Below are positions 23,298 to 34,149 of a stretch of 64,000 bases of DNA, piece after piece. The first letter of the stretch is position 1. Every line of letters begins with the position of its first letter. The position numbers and the translations under genes are program-made. Below the pieces are notes generated by a model, which was not told where the DNA came from, ran no database searches, and saw nothing but the letters and a program-made list of their open reading frames with translations. This stretch comes from Albugo candida (taxonomy: Eukaryota; Oomycota; Peronosporomycetes; Albuginales; Albuginaceae): the NCBI GenBank assembly GCA_905220665.1, contig CAJNAR010000157.1, forward strand, positions 124,001 through 188,000. Reading direction: 5' to 3'.

Positions 23298-26200
23298 ATG
23301 GATAAGTACGACTGTGAATCTACCCCTTCACAGTCACCTATCGAAGAGTCCCAACTCTCATCGATGCAATCAAACCCTGCATCCATATCAGCATCTACTC
23401 TGCAGCTACATTCTAGTCACAATCGAGTACCAATATTTCAGATCAGGTACCCATCAAGCGGTACTTGTACATTTACCAATTCACCCGACCTGCACACATC
23501 CCATGCCCTACACCTGGATCATCAAAATCAAAACAAAAACGTATCTCCAACAAACGAGGACGAAATATTTCCTTTGTTGGAGCAACATTCTGCGATCGTG
23601 AAACCCGATGCACGTTCTTTCCCTCCTACCGGAAAAGCACCTCCATTAGGTCCCGCAAGGTTCTGTCTCAAAAACCAAAATAAAAAGGCTCGAGTATTTC
23701 CACTCATTTTTTTTCTTCCAGGATGTCGGATGCTTTTTCATGCTATCAGCTGCAGCAGACACCGACCGAGAAAACGAAAGACGATGACGCCGATGCGGAT
23801 GCTTCTATCCATGATTCAAGCGTGCGATCTCCAAGTGAGATCGATGGATACAAAATGGAGCACACTTTGGATTGGTTCAATAATATCGAATTACAGCTCT
23901 TTTTTCTGCTTTGTTTTCTCCTCGCAATTATCACAACGATTGCGTACGCACACGAAAGCAATCGCATTTCATTAGGAATATTATGTGGATGTGTGTTGAC
24001 ACTATTTTCATGTGTCACGGTCTTGGCAACATTCCTCGCAATCCCAACATGGCGAAAGCATCCGAATCCTATTTTAGTGTATCGAAGTCTATGTGATACT
24101 TGTCTGGCAGTCATCGTGGTCAGCACGGAGCTTTATGAATGCACAATGCCGCGATGTAATCGGATCATGTCGGTGTCAATGTGTATCACAACTGCCGGAC
24201 TCACACAGTTCTTTTTATGGGCTTCCGAAAGCTGGTTTCTGGTTATGGCTATCGATATGGTGTACTCCTTTGAGAGCCCATTCACAGATTACAAGCGGAA
24301 TATGAGACGGTATCACGTCTACGTGTGGTGTACAGGTCGGTACTCGGTACTGCTTCCATATCAGATAGCACGAAATTGATTTTCTGTTGGGTAGCGTGTA
24401 TCACGTCAGTGATCTTGCTACTCATATCGAATTATGCTGGATCCTCCAGCTACAGCTTCTGTTCGGTGAATCAAACGAACAACGATCACAAAATTTTGGG
24501 CATAACGGAGCTTTGGATCACGAATTCAACGTAAGCGATTTATTTTGGGTATTACACACTGAATCAGGCAATGTAGCTCATGGATCGTTTTCAATGTGTG
24601 GTTGGTGCTTTATTGGATCTACGCAGTCATGTACGTGCGATAAGATCCTGTGGATCTACTGGGACTAAGTCGATTGAAAAGAAAGTGTGCTGTACATCGC
24701 ATGGAAACGATATCAATCGGGGTTCTCAGAGACGCTGGGAATGCGAATTCGTGTATTACAGTCCGTCACAATGTAAGGCACTACTCGATATGCCCCAAAT
24801 CCCTTTTCCACCTTACGAATTACGTGCTCGTAGCTCTGTGATTGCGATCGTGGTCTATTGGGGAATTACATTCCTGACCTTCGTCCCGTATTTGAGCCAA
24901 AAACATCCGCAGAATTGGATCGTGGAGCTGATCAATTATATGATCACATGCAAAGGATACTTTGATGTTGTCGTGTGGCTTCAAATGAATAAATTCGTAT
25001 CGTGTCGATTGAAAGATAAACGCTCCAAAGTGAATGTGGATGTGGATCTAAGTCCTCAAGTCAATATGGCGCTCCGACGAGAAGTTTTGTACTTTACGAC
25101 CACAGGAATTATTCAGGCGGTTCATGACACCAAACATCTTCCCACCGGTGCGAATCAGCAAGAGATTTACCTCCAGCCTCCGTGCGAGCACGCACGAGAA
25201 TCACTTCAAGTCGATGAGTTTTTGGTCCAAACACAGCCGAAAAGCGGTTTGGATAAAGGAACGCTATTCATCGATTATTGTCCCCACACGTTTGCCAAAA
25301 TCCGACAGCATTTCCAAGTGAATGATGAGGAATATATTTCCAGCTTGAGCAAAACCACCAAGGTATGTGTATTTGGTGTTGGAGCTGCAATCTGACGGAT
25401 TCTGTCTCAGGAGCGATTAAGTGAAGGAGCAAGTGGAGCATTCATGTTTTTCTCGCACGATCAACAACTAATTGTCAAAAGTATGAGCAATGAAGAGTCC
25501 AATTTCCTACGATCTATCGCACTGCGATATGCGACGTATTTGACGACACATCCGGAGACTCTTCTCGTCCGATTCTTCGGATGTCATGCGATTCGATTAT
25601 ACGGCAATACATTTCATTTCGTAGTAATGACCAATTTATTCAACACAGCTCAAGGCGTGCATCAGCGTTATGATCTCAAGGGATCGTTTGTAAACCGAAG
25701 CGCCAAGCATCCAACACTTGGCGAACGAGTAACTTGTCGGCTTTGTAATGCAAAGTATATCTATCCTGCAATCAAAATGGAAGCGTGTGCGGCAGGCGTC
25801 GGCAAACATGAGCCGAATATCATCTTCAAAGATAATGACTTTAGAACCGCGGTTCGCTTGGACCGTCACGTGGCTCGAGAGCTGTATCATCAGTTGGTAT
25901 TGGACGCTCACTTTTTACACGAACTAGGAATTATGGATTACTCGCTATTGATGGGAGTTCATAATGTCGAGTATACAGTCAAAGCAGCGAATGAAATTCG
26001 GTCGGGCCGCAGTCGGCGTAAAAGTCGAAGGCAAACTCGAAGTCGAAGTCGAAGCTGTCCGCAAAGAGTGCCAGGAATGAGATGTGCTACGAAAGTGGTG
26101 GGTCCCGCACTGTATTACTTTGGATTGATAGATATTCTGCAAACATGGACGACCGGAAAAAAAGTCGAGCGCTTCTTAAAAGTGCGTGTTCTGAGGAGAG

Positions 26201-26328
26201 ATGGCGATGGAATTTCAGCTGTTCCACCGGATGCGTATTGCGAGCGATTTAAGAGGAAAATGGCTGAGATTCTCAATGTACCTTTGAATGAAAATGGAGA
26301 GCCTGAACCATTGGAGCAAGGAACGTAA
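23298..26328 (+). CDS. GPCR-phosphatidylinositol phosphate kinase fusion (GPCR-PIPK)
   Basis: A seven-helix receptor-like half is fused to a phosphatidylinositol-4-phosphate 5-kinase half. After a Ser/Pro-rich N-terminus (exon 23298-23659, joined at 23722 to MSDAFSCYQ) come helices such as LQLFFLLCFLLAIITTIAYA, GILCGCVLTLFSCVTVLATF, FCWVACITSVILLLISNY, WIVFNVWLVLYWIYAVMY and VIAIVVYWGITFLTFVPYL. The kinase half has the glycine loop and lysine GASGAFMFF..IVKSM, the PIPK hallmark YDLKGSFVNR, the catalytic MDYSLLMGVH, and YYFGLIDILQTW. An Arg/Ser-rich insert (RSGRSRRKSRRQTRSRSRS) lies inside the kinase domain. A 48-nt intron (25363-25410) precedes the kinase core. Several small introns between 24300 and 24800 are not fully resolved. 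This fusion is characteristic of oomycetes and of Dictyostelium RpkA-like proteins. Confidence 0.88.
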
Positions 26329-26573
26329 ACGAGAAGCAAAAAGGACTTTGGAAATTGAGTTTTAAAAGTTCGAGTTGTGCACCTGTATGTTGTAATAACC
26401 TGATGTAAGTAATACATGACGCGGATTAGCGGAATGATATAATAAATGAGTTTGATTGGCTGTTGTTAGGATTCCTTACGCTCGCTATATGCCGCCGCAT
26501 TGAGTGTCGATCTCGCCGGTAATTGGCATTAAAAAGCGATCGAAAAGGATCGAAAAGGAAGAGAAAAATCACT

Positions 26574-27989
26574 ATGGCACCAACGGAGACTCGTCGATCT
26601 ATTCGATGGAAATTGGACTCACCGAACAAGTCGGAAGAGAACAAGTATACGCACAAAAGCTCCAATTATTTACGCGATAAAATGTATCGTCGAAAAGGTT
26701 TTGAAGAAGTCGACCAAAAGTTTGAGCGATTGAATCATTTAGAAATGCAATTGAGATCTCTCCGAAAAGAGCAACAGGAATCAATAGAAGAACGTAACGA
26801 TACATTGATGCCGCTTCACCCTGAAAACGACGCACACGAGAACGCTGAAACAATTGATCGAATACGGCGGCTTGGAGACCATGGGGCGCACAATTCAGAT
26901 TCATTATTGGGAAAAGATAACTTGCAACCACACTCTTTCATGACAAATATTTTTGAAAATTTGAAAACGATCAAATGGGACGCTCTTCGTAGTCGAATGG
27001 CTGGTTTAAATTGGACGACAGTTTATTCCCTGCCTCCATGGACACTTCGTTTAATTGCATTGATCGCTTGTATGGGATTTCCGGGTATCTGTATCGAAGT
27101 ATATCTGGAGCAAACCTCAAAAACATCATTATTGAGCGTATTCTCATCGCCTCATCGTCAAGCAATGATTAAGAGAATGGAGAGTCTAAGTCAAAAAGTG
27201 AGAAATTTGAAAATCGTCACGTCAAAAATGCAAACACAATCGGTACGAATTTTTGAAGATGCAAAAAATCATTTAATTAGAATGAAAAGTGACCGAGAGC
27301 AATATCAGCAAGCTATCAAGCTCCAGATGCAAGAGCTTCGTCGGTATATGTTGGAAATGCAGCAAGTTGTTCAATCGGAGAATTACCATGTGAATGTGAC
27401 CAACAACGTGAATGATACAATAGTCAAAGTGAACGTACGCAACGCTCCACCATCAAATCATTCTGAGAAGCGAAACGCGTTTGTGTCAAGGAATATTTCA
27501 GCACTACACACAGCTGCTGATCATACTTCCCAACTCGCGTCTGATAATGGATTCATTTCATCCGCTTTTTTATGGAAGTTTTTGGCCGTATTTCTCACCA
27601 TTTTTGTAGTTGGTGGCGGGGTTGCCCTTCGAGTTCGTTACCTTATCAATCGCCGTAATGTACGAGCTCGTCAGTATCGACTAAGACGACAATCAAAATC
27701 TAGTCAACGCAAAGTGAAAACATCCTCTCATAGATCTGATGCCGCTATTGGGCACTTCGCACGACCTCCCCATGAAGGAAACAACGAAAGGTATGATTCA
27801 GAGTATTCGCGTGGAACAGCACATACAATAGATCGCAACCCGCTTCCTCGGGTCTCCGCTCAGGTATGAAACAAAGCGCGGTGATCAACACGACTAATTC
27901 TATTTATGTAGCGGTTCTCATTCGCCGATCGATATGAATCGTGGACGCCAGCGCGTTTGCGTCGTCGAGCTTCGATCTCACAAAGATAA
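26574..27989 (+). CDS. Unidentified membrane protein with central coiled coil
   Basis: Two exons (26574-27863, 27912-27989) give 455 residues with an intact frame. A basic N-terminus (MAPTETRRSIRWKLD) and a first coiled coil (FERLNHLEMQLRSLRKEQQ) precede a hydrophobic helix (WTLRLIALIACMGFPGICIE). A long second coiled coil follows (MIKRMESLSQKVRNLKIVT, QYQQAIKLQMQELRRYMLEM), then a second membrane helix (FLWKFLAVFLTIFVVGGGVAL) and a very basic Arg/Ser tail. This resembles nuclear-envelope or ER scaffold proteins in layout only. I recognise no family, so no function is assigned. It sits 246 bp after the GPCR-PIPK on the same strand. Confidence 0.65.
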
Positions 27990-28170
27990 ACACGACAGTC
28001 GGAGGTTGAGATTGAACCCGGTACCAACGTACATGTTGCAGTATTTGATAAATCACATAACAAAGATAGCCAGCAGTCGCGTCTAATGTTGTTGCAATGT
28101 CGTACAATTGGTACACGGGTGTAACCGTGCTGACCGTTATGTTAATGTTGTACGAAAGTACAAAACGAAT

Positions 28171-29254
28171 ATGAGCGCTTCGGAATGCGTGCAATCGAAT
28201 TGCACCTCAAAGCACAAAAAAAAGCGCGTATTGGTCGCTGGTGGCGCTGGTTTCATTGGTCTGCACCTCTGTAAACGATTGCTCGACATAGGAGACGAAG
28301 TGATTTGCGTCGATAATTTCTTTACGAGTCAGCGTCACACCGCAATTCAACTGATCCAACATTATCCAAACTTTGAGCTCATACGCCACGACATCACCGA
28401 ACCTATCCGCTGCGAAGTCGATGAGATCTACAACTTGGCGTGTCCCGCGTCACCCGTTCATTATCAGTATAATCCGATCAAAACGACAAAAGTGAGCTTT
28501 TTGGGTGCGCTCCACTTACTCGGACTTGCCAAGCGATTGCGTGCAAAGATGTTTCAGGCGTCGACAAGTGAAGTGTATGGTGATCCAGAGATCTCTCCTC
28601 AGACAGAAGCTTACGTCGGCCATGTGGATTGCACCGGCGTTCGAGCGTGTTATGACGAAGGAAAACGCGTCGCTGAAACATTGTGCTTTGAGTATTACCG
28701 ACAACACGGAGTACAAGTTCGAGTAGGTCGTATCTTCAATACGTATGGGCCCGGAATGCATCCATATGATGGAAGAGTGGTCAGCAATTTCATCATGCAA
28801 GCTTTGAATGGAGAAGATATAACAGTATACGGCGATGGGAGTCAGACAAGATCATTTTGCTACATCGAAGATCTAGTCGATGGAATTCTCCGGTTCATGG
28901 ATTCTTCCATCATCGGTCCATTAAATCTTGGCAATTCATATGAGATGACCATTGTAGATCTTGCACAGCTAGTTGTACGACTCACAAATTCACCCAGTTG
29001 CATCGTTTTTCGTCCACTGCCGAAGCACGACCCCAAACGACGACGACCTGACCTTACCCAAGCTCGGTACGTTGTTTTCGCATGAATTTCTGACGATTGT
29101 AACCTTTTTGATGCAAAGTGCCGTGCTCAATTGGACTCCAAGTGTTGAAATTGAGGAAGGCTTGATAAAAACAATTCAATATTTTCGAAATTTGGATCTG
29201 ACGCAGTACACGCGACCGACAAATAAACATAGTATAAGCAAACAGCAAAAGTAG
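28171..29254 (+). CDS. UXS: UDP-glucuronate decarboxylase (UDP-xylose synthase)
   Basis: It oxidises and decarboxylates UDP-glucuronate to UDP-xylose using bound NAD+. Two exons (28171-29066, 29119-29254) give 343 residues. The Rossmann motif VAGGAGFIG lies near the N-terminus, followed by [10 protein letters not shown] and the family hallmark [19 protein letters not shown]. Catalytic STSEVYGDP and YDEGKR (YxxxK) follow, then [20 protein letters not shown] and [12 protein letters not shown]. No signal anchor is present, so a cytosolic enzyme is predicted, unlike Golgi-bound animal UXS1. The C-terminus [12 protein letters not shown] is typical. It converges on the PP2C gene, 122 bp away. Confidence 0.95.
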
Positions 29255-29376
29255 TGTTGGAGAGAGTTCATTCGACCATTTTATATGTGAGATAAACAAC
29301 TGACAAACTGATTTGTACGAATGTTCTATACGGTTGAGCGCATTTGATTTTGTGCTCTAGCCTGGTTGTTGCTCAA

Positions 29377-30534
29377 TTACTTTGCGTCGACACTGTTTCC
29401 ATGTGCTAGACGACGAATTCCCGATACTCCTCTTCCTGTTCCAATTTGGGCACCTGGGAGTCTGATCAGCACAATACTCATATTGTCATGACTTGTATCA
29501 AACCACTGTTAGCTCTGCTTGACTCAAACCAATCCAGCAAATATCACCTTTCTAGCTTGAGGCATGCATCCAGAATTTCTTCGGCAATCAGTCCCATATC
29601 ATGCTCGCCTTGACTCAACAAGTCCCGCACGAGCTGGCAGATCCCATCGTTGTTCATGACGTCCCAAATCCCATCACAAGCGAGAATCAAAAACTCTTCG
29701 GTCCCATCTCGCAGCTCTATTTTGAAATCAGCTTCAGCTGAAACTTGCTGTTCTTCTGCGGGCAATTCCGCACACTTCTTATATGCGAAATCGCCGAGGC
29801 TTCGCGAGACCTATTACTCAGCAAACATTACCACGGAGTCGGTATGAGGAGTAAAGCGTACTGCGAGGTCTCCATTGACGCGATTGTGGCGAACAAAACC
29901 TCCCGCCCTTCTGATTCGATTCCACTCGTTCTCCTGCGTATATAAAACGGAAGTTCAACACAAGGTTGCAGCAATATCGTACTTGAGCGGGTTTGTGATC
30001 AAAAGACATGGGTACCGTCTTCCCATTTTTGGCCAATACACTTCGAGAATCACCTTACAAAAGTAGCGTCAATGGAATTCGGTAGAGATACGATATCGTA
30101 CCGACGTTGGCTACAATTATGTGCGTGGCGGTAATGATGGCCGAAATTGATGTACTGCCACATGTTTGTGGTACATGCGATTCCCCCATGATTTGTGTGT
30201 CTAACACTAAATAAGCTTCTCGCATACTTGCACCAATCGCATGCGGGCACAAGTCGCCAGGGGTATCGAAAACTTTGTTCTTGAGCAGTGTTTGATGCAT
30301 GACAGCAGTCAGCTTTTGTGCCGCGAGTGCCGACACTTCTTTACCGCCATGACCGTCACATACTGCAAAGATTGAGACTTCAGATGGGAAATTCATTGGA
30401 CTAATGGAGGCGATGTGTGTGTCTTCCATATGCTTTCGCCATCCTTGCATGGCGGAGATTCCATACACTAAACCATTGCCTTCTCCGGTGCGTGTTTCTT
30501 TATCGGTGATTGGAGCAGGTAGCAAGTTCCCCAT
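29377..30534 (-). CDS. PP2C-type serine/threonine protein phosphatase
   Basis: This is a metal-dependent (Mn2+/Mg2+) phosphatase of the PPM family. Five exons (30534-30102, 30053-29983, 29933-29862, 29810-29548, 29491-29377) give 317 residues with correct phases throughout. Motifs in order: GWRKHMEDTH, FAVCDGHGGKE with its metal-binding aspartate, TCGSTS, VANVGDSRSVL, LAVSRSLGDFAYK, LACDGIWDVM and SHDNMSIVLI. The start MGNLLPAP offers an N-terminal glycine that could be myristoylated (inference). The intron before the last exon uses an acceptor at 29492, chosen because it alone restores DNMS. Confidence 0.94.
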
Positions 30535-31049
30535 ATTTATTGATATCTATAATGAGTCCCAAGAACAATAGCAAAGGATTTTGTCCAATCATATAGACGC
30601 CTGCTGTTTCAACGCTTTTGACCCTAATGACGAATCATTTGAAGATATTTTATTGCATTCGGACTATTGCTTAGGTGGCACTTTGGCAGCCTCTACATCG
30701 ACTGTATCGTACATGAGATGGCTTTTAGTGATGGACTTTATGCAAGGATATTTTTCTTCCAAGATTCCGCAAAGGTGCTCGCATGCAGCTTGCATGTTGG
30801 GTGCCCAGGAAGTTGAAGTACAATGGTTAGAGCGGCATCGGGACTTGCATACGTGCTTATAAACGATTCTCATGTGTTCACTTCATTAAGGCATGTCCAC
30901 TTGAATGACGTGCTCCACACCATTTCAACATGCTTGGTCTTGCGCAAAGAAGTTGTGTGCTCCAGCAGCGACATGCATCACGCTTCAGATCGGTGCACAC
31001 TGCATCTTTTATCACCAGATCAAGTTCATGGCGTTTGGTGTCTCGTACC
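30535..31049. other. Divergent intergenic region between PP2C and TTC38-like genes (515 bp)
   Basis: It holds the two promoters. Both strands contain short open stretches (for example minus-strand 30664-30873) without recognisable domains, so I call no gene here. A 5' exon of the TTC38-like gene cannot be excluded. Confidence 0.45.
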
Positions 31050-32947
31050 ATGCCATCCATCAAATCGTACTCGATTCTAGGAAAATTATTTGGACTCGGC
31101 GAGTATAAAGTTAGCCATGAAAATGCATTCCATGGGAGTGCTGCTTACGCTTTAGCAACCATTGAGGTATCGTAGAATAGTCTCATCTCCCATGCTACGC
31201 ATTTCTCACTTCATTCCTCCAGTATGTCGCTATGAACGCGCATCCTAAAATATCCTTTTCCAAGGTACAACCACATAGTACACAATACGATTTATCCTTT
31301 ACCGATGTCAGACGATGGAAACTCGACCCGACTTCATTATGGGCCATTTACTGCTTGCAACCAGCCAAACGTTTGCGCCATTGCATATTCAGGATATAAT
31401 GGATGCCAGAAAGCGACTTGTCATCAGCACAGAGCTGTTACGTGAGGATCGTGCGTAAGAAACAGCTGCTTTAGTGATGACTTCGATAAGGATACCTCCT
31501 CATATGACAGAAGAGACCAGTATAAGCGAGCGATTGCACGTTGGGGCCTTAGAAGCCACGCTGGATGGAAAACTTCAAGAGGCTGCGGCTCTATACGAAT
31601 CAATCCTTGCTCATGATCCAATAGATCTATTGGCTCTTCGGTGTTGCTACGATGTATATCTGAAGCTGGGGTGAGAAATTCAAAGGGATAAACAAATTCG
31701 TACCGACAATATTGATGGGTGTAGAGATGGACATAATGTACTTGGCACAATCGCAAGACGAGTTCCATTTTGGTCTCCCAAGATCCCAGGTTATTCCTGC
31801 TTTGAACATAAAATTATGCTCCGCTAATAATTTTTGCAGGGTATAGCCTGCTTTTGTCGATGCAAGCGTTTGGATTACATATTTGTGGAAAAATGGACGA
31901 GGCTGAAAAAATGGCGGAGAAAGCTTTGGCTTTGAATGGAAATGACCGTTGGGCATGTATGATGAATACTGAAAGCAACTTTCACTTATTCGTTTTGACA
32001 TTATCTTGCAAGTCTTTACACTATTACAGGTCTTGGAGACACGTGGTAATCCTAATCATGGTGCTAGCTTTGCGTTACAACACAGAGAACTTTTTGACAC
32101 AGAAGGGCACATCCAAGGACGTCTCTATTTTCATTGGGCTTTATACTTATTTGGGCTTGGGCGATATGACCACATCCTGAGAATGATTCAAAATGATATG
32201 ATACCTTCGTCACAAACCACATCGTATTCGCCACAAACTTTGCGTTATGTAACGCAATTGTATTGGCGCCTCAAATTTGCCGATGAAAATGTGACGCAGC
32301 TCCATTCGCAATTGACTAAGGCTTGGCTGTCGACGCTGAATCAATTCACCGACAAAGAATGGCGCCTTCTCTCGCCACTGGATCGCATTCATTGTCACGT
32401 AAGTCGTCTCTACGATCAAACTTATCTAATTCTTTTTGTCAGAGTATTTGCAGCAAGGAGAGCAACCATGAACACTTGGATTTCACTCATTTTCATCAAA
32501 TCGATACTTTCGCACTGGAAGAAAAGTTTGGAGTGAAAATTCAGCCATTCAGCTTCTCAATGCCTTCCGGTGATCCTCAACAACATGTTTGATTTGAATA
32601 ACGATCCTGTCTGTAATAGACGCTCAAGTGCTCACGCAATTGACGCAGGAAGTATGCCTGGCCTTTGAGGACTATAATCACGTACGTCTCTCGATTGCCA
32701 CACTAAATGCGGTCACTTTAACATGCATTTGAAGCAAAAATATGATGAAGCTACTAGACGACTATTACGTTTTCGTGGCCGATTTCATCATCTTGGAGAG
32801 TCAAATGCTGAAAACGATCTTTTCGATTTGCTGTTAATGGATTCGTATGTATCACTGTTGAATCGGAATCAAATTCATATATCTGATTTCGATTTGCAGT
32901 GCGAGTCGTGGATCAGATCTCTCACTCGCTCGGCTTTTGGTGAATGA
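31050..32947 (+). CDS. TTC38: TTC38-like tetratricopeptide repeat protein
   Basis: This is a TPR-superhelix protein of unknown biochemical role. The first exons (31050-31166, 31223-31264, 31312-31450, 31511-31670, 31725-31789, then from 31840) each continue the human TTC38 alignment. Markers are RPDFIMGHLLLATS (human DPTFVMGHAM), DPIDLLALRCCYDVYLKLG, then YSLLLSMQAFGLHICGKMDE, AEKMAEKALALNGNDRWA and FHWALYLFGLGRYD. Near the end LLRFRGRFHHLGESNAENDL matches the human LPIRYRIVQLGGSNAQRD. Later introns (around 31955, 32400, 32590 and 32684) are approximate. Coding similarity may run a little beyond the TGA at 32945-32947 (LTDRFLYRIA), so the C-terminus is uncertain. Confidence 0.8.
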
Positions 32948-33252
32948 ACGGTACTCGTGTTGACTGACAGATTTCTGTATCGTATCGCTAATTACGATGC
33001 TAGTATTTGCTGCAAATCGCAAAACGCGCAAGAATGGAAAACTTCATCTCGCGTGTTTAAATCGATGGGCGATGAAGCGAGTGTAAGGGATGCGGAGAGC
33101 ATGAGTTACGTTCTTGGCTTAGGGCAGCAAGGAAATACAATGTAGAAAATGTAAAGGGAGTTATTTGCTTAATCGAGCAAGTTGGATCTCATTGTTATCC
33201 TAAATAGTGTACCACACAGACGGCACACAAAGATTGTACCGTGTAATAGAAC
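32948..33252. other. Spacer between TTC38-like and RTF2 genes (305 bp)
   Basis: An open stretch to 33145 begins LTDRFLYRIANYD, which faintly resembles the TTC38 C-terminus and may be its last part read through or past an unresolved splice. Nothing else is seen. Confidence 0.4.
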
Positions 33253-34060
33253 ATGGGAAACGATGGCGGTGTTATCGCAGTCAAGCGCAAGTTTATGCGT
33301 CACGCTCAAGGAGAAAAAAAGCAAGAGAAAGCAGAACAAGAACTAGTTCGTCGGCAGAAAATACAGCATTGTGCGCTTTCAGAAGAGCCACTGCGTGAGC
33401 CGATTGTCGCCTGCAGATTAGGAAATCTCTACAACAAGCAAGTGCTACTGGAGCATTTACTGGCACGAACGATACCAGATCAATTTCAACATATCAAATC
33501 ACTTCGAGACGTGGTTTCTTGTAATTTCAGTCAGAAAGACAATGTGAAAAAGCGATCAGATCGACACAAAGAAACAAGCTTTTTACCACTGTCCGATCTC
33601 AATGGTGGAATTCAACGGATGTCACCAGTTTGTCGTTTTGGAGTCGTGTGGCTGTATTATTTCTGCAAAAGCCTGGAAAGAGTTGCGTTCCAAAGAATGC
33701 TTAGTTTGTGGCACACAACTCACTAAAGTAAAAACCATTCCATTGTTTCTATCAGGCGAAGAATACAAAGCAAAACAACAGCAGCTTTTGAATCAGAGAG
33801 CGAAGAAGGACAAAAGGGCTCATTGTGGAAAAGAAACAGCTCACAATGAGTTGAAACAAATCAAAAAACGCAAATTGGAGAGCGATGAAGTCAGACAAAA
33901 AATTGCTTCGCGATCAATTACAAACAACGTAACGGATTTTGTCAAGAACGAGAAAATCAAAAACGCCGTATTCGCTTCATTATTCAAAAGCGGCCAAGAG
34001 AAGAAAAACCCAAATGATTTAATGATGACAGTCGGCGGTATGCGCTATACTTTATCCTAA
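33253..34060 (+). CDS. RTF2: Replication termination factor 2 homologue (Rtf2)
   Basis: Rtf2 proteins control replication fork pausing and, in several eukaryotes, influence pre-mRNA splicing. The N-terminus MGNDGGVIAVKRKF is the family start, followed by CALSEEPLREPIVACRLGNLYNK and HIKSLRDV. A 46-nt intron (33514-33559) links to FYHCPISMVEFNGCHQF, VVLESCGCIISAKAWKEL and CLVCGTQL, the degenerate RING-like C2HC2 core. The lysine-rich C-terminus ends GGMRYTLS. Joined exons give 253 residues without frame error. A 49-nt version of the same intron (donor 3 nt earlier) is equally possible. MTHFR follows 90 bp downstream. Confidence 0.9.
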
Positions 34061-34149
34061 TATCTAGGTGGTCCACACTATACCAGTGTCTTACGCTTGT
34101 ATTGTCCGCAAGCGCAGTGTTCTGCCGATCTTATCTTTGTATCGTACAC

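Noticed and set aside
30664..31063. Minus-strand open stretches in the PP2C/TTC38 spacer, one ending EEKYPCIKSITKSHLMYD
   Set aside because: No splice arrangement gave a continuous frame, no domain was recognised, and the region is needed for two divergent promoters and the TTC38 first exon.
31100..31450. Separate small gene encoding METRPDFIMGHLLLATS
   Set aside because: It aligns with the N-terminal part of TTC38 and splices in frame into the following TPR exons, so it belongs to that gene.
33500..33570. Apparent frameshift in the RTF2 gene
   Set aside because: A 46-nt (or 49-nt) GT..AG intron ending at 33559 restores the family sequence and a clean 253-residue frame, so no sequence error is needed.
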